Source: Pantoea sp. Mb-10 (lineage in GTDB: Bacteria; Pseudomonadota; Gammaproteobacteria; Enterobacterales; Enterobacteriaceae). Taken from it: DNA of 64,000 bases. The notes beneath the pieces are model-generated. The model searched no databases and was not told the DNA's origin. It saw only the letters and a list, made by a program, of their open reading frames with translations. The stretch is from positions 124,001 through 188,000 of the forward strand of contig NZ_JAJSDX010000004.1 of assembly GCF_021272205.1 (NCBI RefSeq), given 5' to 3'. Positions 37,573 to 44,616 of this stretch are shown here, piece by piece; the first letter of the stretch is position 1, and every line of letters starts with the position of its first letter. The position numbers were made by a program, and so were the translations under genes.

Positions 37573-38386
37573 ATAAATTCCCTTCTAATATGCTTTCAAC
37601 TTTTCCCGTAAGAAAAATGTTCTTTTCATCATCAATTTTAACTAAAAGAGTTCCGCCCGGCATTTCAACCAAAACTTCATCATCTAAAAGAGTATGGGTG
37701 TAGTAGTGAGCAACGGCAGCGCCAGCGCCATTTGACGAAGACAAGGTATATCCTGCTCCTCTTTCCCAGCTTTCGAGATAGATATTTTTTCTGTCTTTAA
37801 CTTCCACAAAGTGGACATTGGATTTATGGGGGAAATTTTTACTTGTTCCAATGTGCTGGCCCACTTTTATAATTTGGTTTTTTCCCCCCTTCGGTATACC
37901 GTCTATGATAAGATGTGGGTTTGATAAATTAATTCCAAAAGTGACATAGTGCTCTGACTCTACAGCATATTTCATGCCATCTATGTTTAGATCACTATCC
38001 CGAATGAATGAGGACATGTCATGACTAAATTTTCCAATGTTTACTTCAACATACTCATTAGGAAGACATGTTGTCGTGACATGCCTGCCTGTACTCAGCA
38101 TTTTTAAGGAGATAATATCTTTATCGGTTTGCTTGGTCTTTTTTAGATGATAAGAAAAAATTCTTAACGCGTTACCACTCAGTAAACACTCACTGCCATC
38201 ATTATTATAAATTCGTATTCCATAGTTATTTTTCTCAATCCAGGGTCCAATGATGATCCCATCAAAACCTATTCCCCAGCGAGCATCGGCCAATAATGAA
38301 ATATCTTCAACGTGCTGTCCCTCCCAGTGTTCTGGCGAAACGACTACGTAACAATTGCCTAAAGACTGATATTTATGAAATTTCAT
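37559..38386 (-). CDS. DapF-fold protein lacking both catalytic cysteines
   Basis: 275 residues, same length and fold landmarks as diaminopimelate epimerase (KFHKYQSLGN, GFDGIIIGP, IYNNDGSE, LSNPHLIIDG, ERGAGYTLSSSNGAGAA). In DapF, Cys73 and Cys217 (E. coli numbering) act as the base/acid pair. Here the aligned residues are S70 (LLSGNALR) and S217 (LSSSNGAG). Glu208 and Arg209, which hold the substrate's alpha group in DapF, remain. So it is unlikely to be a housekeeping epimerase. It could be an isomerase using other residues (as PhzF does), a serine-based racemase, or a binding protein. Confidence 0.8.
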   Translation of the reverse strand: MKFHKYQSLGNCYVVVSPEHWEGQHVEDISLLADARWGIGFDGIIIGPWIEKNNYGIRIYNNDGSECLLSGNALRIFSYHLKKTKQTDKDIISLKMLSTGRHVTTTCLPNEYVEVNIGKFSHDMSSFIRDSDLNIDGMKYAVESEHYVTFGINLSNPHLIIDGIPKGGKNQIIKVGQHIGTSKNFPHKSNVHFVEVKDRKNIYLESWERGAGYTLSSSNGAGAAVAHYYTHTLLDDEVLVEMPGGTLLVKIDDEKNIFLTGKVESILEGNLYENC

Positions 38387-38403
38387 TAGGAATCCCTTTC
38401 AAG

Positions 38404-39339
38404 CTAAATGTTTACACAGATGGCTTCATCGAAACCTAACATGATGTTTAAATTTTGCACCGCCGCACCAGACGCTCCTTTTCCAAGATTATCTAACTTC
38501 GCAGCTAACAAAGTTTGACCCGTTTTTTTACTGCTAAAAACATATAATTCCAGTTTATTAGAATTATTAAGGTCTTCCGGGTTCAATACGTATTCGCGTG
38601 CACTTTCATCGGATACGGATACGACCTTAACAAACTTTTCATGCTCATAATGATTCATAAGCGTACTGACAATTTTCTCGCTCTCATGAGTAAAATTCAG
38701 CGGAATGAAAACCAGCATACCCTGTTTAAAATTACCAACAGCAGGTTGGAATAGGGGCCTATTAATGAGGCCACTCCATTCTTGGATTTCAGGAATGTGC
38801 TTATGATCAAACGCCAATCCATAAGGGGAGAAGCCAATAGGTGCGTCGCTGGTTTGATAGCGATCGATCATTTTGTTCCCCCCGCCACTAAAGCCAGAGA
38901 CGGCATTAATGGACAGTAGGGATTCTGCTTGTAGTGCGTGATGATCAATAAGCGGTGCCAGCAGTGCGATAGCGCCTGTCGCGTAACAGCCCGGGTTAGC
39001 GACGTAGGTTGAGGTGTTAATCAATGTTCTTTGTGTGTGATTCAACTCTGGATAACCATAAGCCCAGTCTGTGTGGGTGCGATGGGCAGAGCTTGCATCT
39101 AGGATTCTTGTGCCTGTGCCATGAGAAATCTGTACTGCTTCTTTAGCTGCATCATCAGGCAAACATAATATGGTCACGTCAGCATTTGACATTAACTCTT
39201 TTCGTACAGCGACATTCTTCCTGTTCTCACTTTCGATTTCTAATAGTTGTATATAAGGGTGATTGGACAGTCGCTGTTTAATCTGTAAACCGGTAGTACC
39301 TGCCTGACCATCAATGAACACAGTATGCGTTTTATTCAT
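38404..39339 (-). CDS. ArgC-like N-acyl-gamma-glutamyl-phosphate reductase (short form)
   Basis: 311 residues, the less common short ArgC type: FIDGQAGTTGLQI at the N-terminus is the NADP loop, DASSAHRTH near 81-89, catalytic C118 in VANPGCYATG, LAFDHKHIPEI and GKGASGAAVQNLNIMLGF. ArgC reduces an acyl phosphate to an aldehyde. No ArgB-type kinase is in the cluster, so the activated acid must come from elsewhere or from the ThiF-like enzyme. It may instead be a spare, inhibitor-resistant ArgC. 12 bp after the aminotransferase gene. Confidence 0.88.
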   Translation of the reverse strand: MNKTHTVFIDGQAGTTGLQIKQRLSNHPYIQLLEIESENRKNVAVRKELMSNADVTILCLPDDAAKEAVQISHGTGTRILDASSAHRTHTDWAYGYPELNHTQRTLINTSTYVANPGCYATGAIALLAPLIDHHALQAESLLSINAVSGFSGGGNKMIDRYQTSDAPIGFSPYGLAFDHKHIPEIQEWSGLINRPLFQPAVGNFKQGMLVFIPLNFTHESEKIVSTLMNHYEHEKFVKVVSVSDESAREYVLNPEDLNNSNKLELYVFSSKKTGQTLLAAKLDNLGKGASGAAVQNLNIMLGFDEAICVNI

Positions 39340-39351
39340 TTCATTATCCTG

Positions 39352-40422
39352 TTAAACATACATTAATGTTTGTACGAGCGAAGACTTAAGGCACTTAAGG
39401 CCGGTATTCAGTTGTTCAAGGTCTCTGCAGAAAGTAATTCTTAATCCATGCTTGAGTCCAAAAACTTCTGCAGGCATCACTAAAATTTTGTGCTCATAGA
39501 GCATTCGTCTCGCAATCTCAAGAGAGTTATATTGCTTATCTAATAACAGCCAAGCAAATGGTGTATCCTGAGGTTCAATCCAGCGGACAACGTCATTATT
39601 TTCGCTTATCCACTTTCTTAAAACCTGAAGCCCTGCATTACGCATATTTTTATAGGATGAAACAAATTCGGACTGCCGTTCTAATATTTTTGAGGCGAGA
39701 GTCTCACAGAGTATAGAGTTTGTAATTGTTGTGTAGTGTTTGAGCCGCATAATGCCGTTGAGTCTTTTTTTCTCACAGCAAATCCAACCAATACGTAATC
39801 CCGGCGCACCATAAATTTTAGAAATGCTCGATACTGAAATGACATTCGGAGACAGATGGAACATGGAATCTGTTAGATCGCTTAGATACTCTTCATCAAC
39901 AACAAGCGTTAAAGCGTATTGTTTTACTAAATCTAATAACGTTGCTTTATCGTGTTGAGACAATGTTGTCCCAGAGGGATTACAGGGTGAGTTTAATATA
40001 ATTAGCTTGGTTTTAGGAGTAATAGACTGAGCAAGATCGCTGAGATCAAAGCACATATCCTTATTTAACCCGAGCGTGGTTACTTCGCAACCAATACTTT
40101 CCGGCACCTTCCATGCCTGTTCCCATCCCGGAGTCCAGGTTATAACGTGATCACCTTTATCTAGCAAGTCATTATAAATTAAATAAAGGGCTTCTTGAGC
40201 ACCGTGCGTCACACCAATATTATGTGTCGATGCACCATATAAATTGGCGACTAATCGGCGTAGTGAGTCTGTTCCTATATTTTTACCATAATTAAGTTCA
40301 ACATCCGGAAATGAGCCGAGCTGATGTGACGTTAAGCATGGTGCATTGCTATCGCCAAGATCAATGTCGTACCTACCATAAGCCTCATCGAAAACCCATT
40401 GCTGCATGCTGAACTTTTCCAT
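39352..40422 (-). CDS. PLP-dependent aminotransferase, class I/II
   Basis: 356 residues from ATG 40422 (AGAGGA upstream; an earlier in-frame ATG at 40512 would overlap the ThiF gene by 80 bp and is rejected). Fold-type I marks: HGAQEALY, NSPCNPSGT (N148), VVDEEYL (D176), SSISKIYGAPGLRIGW with PLP lysine K202 and R210, LRITFCRD near the end. Related to aspartate/histidinol-phosphate/valine-pyruvate-type transaminases. It could aminate the aldehyde made by the ArgC-like enzyme, or supply an amino acid precursor. Confidence 0.87.
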   Translation of the reverse strand: MEKFSMQQWVFDEAYGRYDIDLGDSNAPCLTSHQLGSFPDVELNYGKNIGTDSLRRLVANLYGASTHNIGVTHGAQEALYLIYNDLLDKGDHVITWTPGWEQAWKVPESIGCEVTTLGLNKDMCFDLSDLAQSITPKTKLIILNSPCNPSGTTLSQHDKATLLDLVKQYALTLVVDEEYLSDLTDSMFHLSPNVISVSSISKIYGAPGLRIGWICCEKKRLNGIMRLKHYTTITNSILCETLASKILERQSEFVSSYKNMRNAGLQVLRKWISENNDVVRWIEPQDTPFAWLLLDKQYNSLEIARRMLYEHKILVMPAEVFGLKHGLRITFCRDLEQLNTGLKCLKSSLVQTLMYV

Positions 40423-40432
40423 TGCGTCCTCT

Positions 40433-41218
40433 TTAAATTTTATGTTCTTTAAAAATCCCGGCCCGGATATCAAACTGATAACACCACGGGACAGGTCTAA
40501 ATCCAAAATCAATTCCCAGTAATAACATCAGTGCCAAGTGTGAGCCGTAAGCGGTAGCCATAAGGCACGACGCACTGAGTGAAGCCACTTTTTTTGCCTT
40601 GAAATCGAGTGAAGGGGAATCACAATATGTTTTATATAATTCTGCAGGTGTCAGCCCATTACCGAACCGTGAAAGCTGCTCTTCCTCAGTTTGATCATCA
40701 GTAATTTTAAAATACTCCTCGAAAGAGAGGCTTTCTGGAGTAAATACGTGAGCCGTAACGCCAAAGGCTACTGGACAACAAATCACAACGGGAATGTGGT
40801 TGGCACGCGCAGTTTGATAGAGAATACGCCGCGGTTTGATCACAAAGAAATCGAGGGTGTCACAAACCACATCGACGCCCGCTAAATAAGACTCGATGTT
40901 TTCTTCATCAATAAAATCAACAACGTCTACAATAATCTCAGGGTTGATGGATTTGAGCCTTTCGGCAAGTACCTCTGATTTTTTTTTACCTACTGTTTCG
41001 ATGGTACAGCCAAACTGCCGGTTCATATTTTCTGGCCCGAAACAATCAGCATCAGCAATTTTTATCCTACCCACGCCCATACGTGCCAGACATTCAGCAT
41101 AGGTGAAACCTGTTCCACCGCAGCCTGGTATGGCAACGACCTTGGTCGCAAGAGAATCTAAATCACTCTCCGTAATGAGGCCGATCATTCTGCTAAATAA
41201 TATTTCTCTTGGATACAT
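40433..41218 (-). CDS. ThiF/MoeB/E1-like adenylating enzyme
   Basis: 261 residues. Nucleotide loop GCGGTG (32-37), IADADCFGPENMNRQFG with the N/R/Q ATP contacts (64-68), and VDVVCDTLDF near 116-123. The CxxC zinc pairs of MoeB are not evident. E1-like enzymes adenylate a C-terminal carboxylate; stand-alone members act in peptide-antibiotic routes (MccB in microcin C, PaaA in pantocin A). Here it may activate a free or peptidyl amino acid. Translated 10 bp before the aminotransferase. Confidence 0.82.
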   Translation of the reverse strand: MYPREILFSRMIGLITESDLDSLATKVVAIPGCGGTGFTYAECLARMGVGRIKIADADCFGPENMNRQFGCTIETVGKKKSEVLAERLKSINPEIIVDVVDFIDEENIESYLAGVDVVCDTLDFFVIKPRRILYQTARANHIPVVICCPVAFGVTAHVFTPESLSFEEYFKITDDQTEEEQLSRFGNGLTPAELYKTYCDSPSLDFKAKKVASLSASCLMATAYGSHLALMLLLGIDFGFRPVPWCYQFDIRAGIFKEHKI

Positions 41219-41233
41219 TTTAACGTCCTTTAA

Positions 41234-41917
41234 TTAATTCGTTTCTGCGGCAACTTTATTTTCAAACTCTTCACCATGCCAACGATCAGCCCAGCGAGAA
41301 AATGCCACCACAAAAATATCCCGATAGCCTTCATCTTCATCAGGAACAATATCAGTGACGTAATGGATCAATTCTCTATCATTTAGCAAAGCTGCTTGCT
41401 TGTCTTGCAGCGTATAATTGAATATCGCGTTATCTTTATCATGTAACTTGAAGAGTGACATTTTCGCACCGGTAATTTTGTGACGCTTTATCACTGCTAT
41501 CATGACAAAATCATGTCCGTCTTGATGCGGCCCTTCGGGTACTGTCACACCTTGCAAATCGGGTCTGGTGTAGACGCGATATTGATGAACATTAATTTGC
41601 CACGCATCTGCGGTGTCTAAGGGGATTTCATTAGCGGCTTCACCAATCCATTTGGTAAAATCCACCTGCAATGGCTCGTAATAACGCTTAATGCCTCCGG
41701 CGACCTTATTGAATTTAGAGAATGTCATATAAGGGCGATGTTCGAGCTTTTCAAATTTCCACTTTCCATCATGGTTCATTTTGTATTGTGAAAATCGTCT
41801 GAACCTGTTTCCGTTCCCCATGTATTCATCAAATTTAAGATCGGAGAAGCTTTGTTCAATATCCTTACCAATATCTTTTAGATCTATGATCTTATATCCT
41901 TCATTATTTAAATTCAT
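41234..41917 (-). CDS. 2OG-Fe(II) dioxygenase, PF10014 (amino-acid hydroxylase) type
   Basis: 227 residues. The iron triad is H131-x-D133 (PHQDGHDFVM) and H185 (ELIHYVTDI); R199 (YRDIFVVAFSRW) would bind 2-oxoglutarate. QINVHQYRVY and VPEGPHQDGH are hallmarks of the family that includes isoleucine dioxygenases such as IDO and HilA of Pantoea ananatis, which hydroxylate free aliphatic amino acids. It probably hydroxylates or desaturates the pathway's amino-acid intermediate. Confidence 0.83.
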   Translation of the reverse strand: MNLNNEGYKIIDLKDIGKDIEQSFSDLKFDEYMGNGNRFRRFSQYKMNHDGKWKFEKLEHRPYMTFSKFNKVAGGIKRYYEPLQVDFTKWIGEAANEIPLDTADAWQINVHQYRVYTRPDLQGVTVPEGPHQDGHDFVMIAVIKRHKITGAKMSLFKLHDKDNAIFNYTLQDKQAALLNDRELIHYVTDIVPDEDEGYRDIFVVAFSRWADRWHGEEFENKVAAETN

Positions 41918-41929
41918 ATTAAGTTCCTT

Positions 41930-42970
41930 TTAAGCTATGGTCAGTTCTTTTGTGAAATTTTCATAAAGCTGATCAAGGTACTTCTCAGAAGAATTAAGTC
42001 TGATTAGTGCTCCCTGAGCAATCTCGATGCCAACGTCGGGGTTTTCATCAATTGATGGTATAACCACATTATTAAACCAGCCATTAGCATGGCCAGCGTC
42101 AATAACAATGTGGAGGTCGTGATAGACAATGCCGACATCCGGGAGATTATTTCTTTTCCAGGCATTCACTACGTGTTTAAATCGGCGAGGAGCCATATAC
42201 TCGGTTACACCGTAGTATCCCACTGCTTTAAAGTAATGACGGCGTGATAGCGCTAGCGCAGCGGAAACATTCCCGCAAACCAAGGCCGCATCCAGGCGGT
42301 TTTGCTTAACAAATTCCTCATCAATATTCAACGCCGTCATAGCCTGGCTGAAAAGGGAAGAATGCACTAACTCAACTTTTCCATTACCCATTTCGTCATA
42401 ATAGTTATTGGCAAGTTCCATTTTTTGCTGCACGGGTAATCCGATTTGCATCATTGCTAAAATATCATCAAAGCGTGGGTCCAGCGTTGACTCTTGAGTT
42501 ATATAAGATGCTAAATGTTCTTTTGTTGCATGATTGGCGAGAAAATCATTGTAAAACGGATGCAAATTAGATTTATGACCTGCAATTAATTTCTTGAGCC
42601 ATTTTACATACGACTTACCATCAGACGGCATATCGTCGAGCAGTGCACTGTCAATCGCTTTAAGTTCAGCACGGAGCATGAATTTTTCAAGGATCGCAGC
42701 AATATCTCTTAATACCGGTTGCGTCTCCATCTCGGTATTTAATTTGGCCGCGCTAGCAAAATCCTGCATGTAAATTATTTCTAAAACACGATGTGCTTCT
42801 TTAAGCGATTTATTTTTATTTTTTTCCCAAGCATCCGTTGCCAAGGCCAAACATAATTGGTAAATCATCTCTCTATATTTAAAGTTCTCATTAATTTTTT
42901 CCCACTCTCCAGCGCTGGACGTAAGCATTTCTTCCAGCCATGTGGAAATGTCATAATTAATTTGTTCCAT
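41930..42970 (-). CDS. Haem-oxygenase-like diiron enzyme (iron-containing redox enzyme family)
   Basis: 346 residues, all-helical. Candidate diiron ligands: E160 (YITQES), E200-x2-H203 (VELVH), E257 (GVTEYM) and H287-x3-D291-x2-H294 (HIVIDAGH). The last spacing is a hallmark of haem-oxygenase-like oxidases such as SznF and CADD. Family reactions include N-oxygenation, oxidative decarboxylation and C-C bond cleavage of amino or fatty acids. The ferredoxin encoded 30 bp upstream is the obvious electron donor. Two oxygenases in tandem imply at least two oxidations in the pathway. Confidence 0.8.
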   Translation of the reverse strand: MEQINYDISTWLEEMLTSSAGEWEKINENFKYREMIYQLCLALATDAWEKNKNKSLKEAHRVLEIIYMQDFASAAKLNTEMETQPVLRDIAAILEKFMLRAELKAIDSALLDDMPSDGKSYVKWLKKLIAGHKSNLHPFYNDFLANHATKEHLASYITQESTLDPRFDDILAMMQIGLPVQQKMELANNYYDEMGNGKVELVHSSLFSQAMTALNIDEEFVKQNRLDAALVCGNVSAALALSRRHYFKAVGYYGVTEYMAPRRFKHVVNAWKRNNLPDVGIVYHDLHIVIDAGHANGWFNNVVIPSIDENPDVGIEIAQGALIRLNSSEKYLDQLYENFTKELTIA

Positions 42971-43000
42971 AATGTTCCTGGTTATTGAAGGTCTTTGGTT

Positions 43001-43237
43001 TTAAATGAGAGAGAGTTCTTCATTTAGCTTGATATATGGATCATGCTGGTTGTCTTCATCTTCTGCATCCCCAATCGCTTCCACTGGACACACAGTTTCG
43101 CAAACGCCGCATGAAATACATATTCTGGGATTAATGACTAAAATTGTTTCGACGTCGATAAATGCGTCTACAGGGCAGGCTTCTGCACATATTTTCGACT
43201 TACATGTCTCACATGACTCTTTTACATAAAAAGCCAT
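43001..43237 (-). CDS. Two-cluster ferredoxin
   Basis: 78 residues from ATG 43237, AAAGGAA seven bases upstream (an ATG eight codons earlier lacks one). Cysteine patterns CETCKSKICAEACP and CISCGVCETVCP can hold two [4Fe-4S] clusters. The first has a C-x2-C-x4-C spacing, slightly longer than normal. Acidic C-terminus. First gene of the cluster; likely reduces the diiron oxidase. Confidence 0.88.
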   Translation of the reverse strand: MAFYVKESCETCKSKICAEACPVDAFIDVETILVINPRICISCGVCETVCPVEAIGDAEDEDNQHDPYIKLNEELSLI

Positions 43238-43304
43238 AATCTGTTCCTTTAAAGCTATCATTCCCTTGCGTTTCGCAATGTTATATCGGAGTTAAAAAAT
43301 AATT

Positions 43305-43373
43305 TCAAACTACAGAAAAATTTAACCCTAGCGGATTTTCCAGCACAGAATGCTTTGTAATATTCAGATACAT
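43305..43373 (-). CDS. Possible 22-residue peptide upstream of the ferredoxin
   Basis: ATG at 43373 opens 22 codons (MYLNITKHSVLENPLG..., ending NFSVV) and stops at 43305, 68 bp before the ferredoxin start. No strong ribosome site. Because E1-like enzymes can act on short peptides, it might be a precursor or a regulatory leader. In such AT-rich DNA a chance frame is equally plausible. Confidence 0.2.
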   Translation of the reverse strand: MYLNITKHSVLENPLGLNFSVV

Positions 43374-43388
43374 GGCTATTCTTAAAAA

Positions 43389-43402
43389 TGAATGTTTATT
43401 CA
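43389..43402. promoter_or_regulatory. ARG box 1 (ArgR operator)
   Basis: TGAATGTTTATTCA fits the ArgR half-sites TGAAT/ATTCA with 4-bp spacing; only the first spacer base deviates from A/T. It sits inside a longer perfect stem AAAAATGAAT-GTTT-ATTCATTTTT (43384-43407), 152 bp upstream of the ferredoxin start. Confidence 0.65.
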
Positions 43403-43539
43403 TTTTTAATTTTTGTTAAAAATTATCTTTAAAATCAATTTTGTTTTTTATGCATTTGAATTTTAATGATTTTTATAAATGCATCCTTTTTGTTATGTGG
43501 GAAAATTTCATCTGAAATTATTTATTTATCTGTAATATA

Positions 43540-43553
43540 TGAATAAATATTCA
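43540..43553. promoter_or_regulatory. ARG box 2 (ArgR operator)
   Basis: TGAATAAATATTCA is a perfect ARG-box core, flanked by TA and TT as in the 18-bp consensus. It lies 151 bp from ARG box 1. ArgR boxes usually come in pairs 2-3 bp apart; here the two strong sites are farther apart, with only AT-rich weak resemblance beside each. Confidence 0.7.
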
Positions 43554-43560
43554 TTTTAAA

Positions 43561-44463
43561 GCGTTTTGTAATTTTGTGCTGAAACTTTTGCTTTTGGCCA
43601 GACCTCACTAAGATAATTCACCATGATTAACGTTTTTGCGATATATCATAAAAAATTAATCAATGTGAGTCCAAGCCAAATATTTACCTTACTTTTTTTT
43701 TTAATTAATTATTAATTATTCTAATAATGTCATGATGTCCTTGTTTGGCTTTACAGACACGGGCAGTGCTGCCTAAACGCTGTGGGCCTGTTGAGGTGGC
43801 ACAGAGGTGCTTAGGTGATCTTGACTTCATAGAGCAGCGCCAACATCTTGTCCACACGAGAATGCCTTGTATAACGCGTGGAGAAAGGGCCGCTGTTTTG
43901 AGCCGGGTTGCTTGTCATCTAAGGTAGGGCGATAACCCTAAGAGCGACTTTAGTCAGCTACGTTATGAGTGGAGTTCGGTAACGGTGAGCGGGGAAGCAG
44001 AGGTCTGCTCTGCGCGTTCTAGTCTTGGGTTAAAGCAGCGGAAATGACAGAGTACTTTGCCGTGCGTAGCTTGATTCACAATTGTCGGGTAGGGATGGCA
44101 CCACGTTGTGAGCAGGATTATCGGCCATTGTTCTGAATGACCAGACATGTACTTTGCCGAGAACAGCCTAAACGGAACGCAATCTCAGCAGGTTCGTGGC
44201 ATAGATGTAAGATAGTCATATTGAAACGTAGCGGGGAAGGCGGTTGATAAGGCATAAAACATCGTAGCGGTAAGTTGTGCGGAATAGGGATATTGCGTGT
44301 AAATGAAAAAAGGGTACCGGCGCTAGCCAATACCCTTTCTAGAAGAAAGCTGTGTTTAACTTTGAAAAATACATTTATCAAAATGCATTAGTCGTTGCTT
44401 TTAAACACCCTCTTATCTTCAACACCCGTTAAAAAACCTCTCTAACCAGTGCGCTTCAATTAA
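43561..44463. other. Gene-poor stretch between the cluster and the tRNA-Phe fragment
   Basis: The first part, to about 43740, is very AT-rich and may hold the cluster promoter. From 43740 to 44300 composition returns to mixed GC, but only short frames of 60-90 codons exist on either strand, none with recognisable domains or ribosome sites. A degenerate motif AGTACTTTGCCG appears at about 44051 and again near 44150. It looks like decayed mobile-element DNA, which I cannot identify. Confidence 0.45.
44309..44338. terminator. Hairpin with terminator form
   Basis: AAAAGGGTA ... TACCCTTT stem with a GC-rich loop, A-run before and T-ending after, about 125 bp downstream of the tRNA-Phe 3' end. It could end transcription from the tRNA side. 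Confidence 0.5.
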
Positions 44464-44516
44464 TGGTGCCCGGACGCGGAATCGAACCACGGACACGGGG
44501 ATTTTCAATCCCCTTG
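44464..44516 (-). other. Displaced 3' half of tRNA-Phe: ICE attachment site
   Basis: Read on the minus strand this is GGGGATTGAAAATCCCC (anticodon stem-loop, GAA) then the variable loop, T arm (GTGGTTCGATTCCGCG) and TCCGGGCACCA. The 5' half with the D arm is missing: bases beyond 44520 do not match a tRNA. This is what remains when an element integrates into the 3' end of tRNA-Phe and restores the intact gene at its other end. The intact copy should be right of this window. SPI-7-type elements use tRNA-Phe. Confidence 0.88.
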
Positions 44517-44616
44517 CACAGATTTTAGGGTTGATTCTAGGCGGGAAAATAAGTCGTTAGACGGGTTTTTACATAGTTGACGAGATGCATATCCGAACTT
44601 ACTTCGGATGTGCGAA

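Larger units (their letters stand above)
36114..43560 (-). other. Putative arginine-regulated biosynthetic gene cluster (nine genes)
   Basis: Nine minus-strand genes, from ferredoxin (43237) to exporter (36114), with gaps of 10-30 bp or overlaps, clearly lower in GC than both flanks. Together they provide two oxygenases with an electron donor, one adenylating enzyme, an acyl-phosphate-type reductase, an aminotransferase, a DapF-fold protein, an N-acetyltransferase and an exporter. No NRPS, PKS or carrier protein is present. The set fits synthesis of a small modified amino acid. Two ARG boxes precede it. I know no named pathway with this set. Confidence 0.7.

Noticed and set aside
36114..38386. 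Opine metallophore (staphylopine/pseudopaline-like) cluster, because DapF-fold and EamA proteins occur
   Set aside because: No nicotianamine-synthase-like or opine-dehydrogenase gene is present, and the DapF-like protein lacks the cysteines of CntK.
40423..40512. Upstream start for the aminotransferase
   Set aside because: It would overlap the ThiF-like gene by 80 bp and add 30 residues unlike the family; the ATG at 40422 has a proper ribosome site.
40433..41917. Pantocin A-type cluster, because a ThiF-like and a 2OG oxygenase gene are adjacent
   Set aside because: No convincing precursor peptide with the expected Glu-Glu-Asn core is seen, and the remaining genes (ArgC, DapF, diiron oxidase, ferredoxin) do not belong to that pathway.
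43745..44381. Several 60-90 codon frames between the cluster and the ICE
   Set aside because: No domains, no ribosome sites, and frames overlap on both strands. Treated as noncoding or decayed DNA.
44464..44516. A complete tRNA-Phe gene
   Set aside because: Only the anticodon stem to CCA is present. The D arm and the 5' acceptor strand are missing to the right of 44520.
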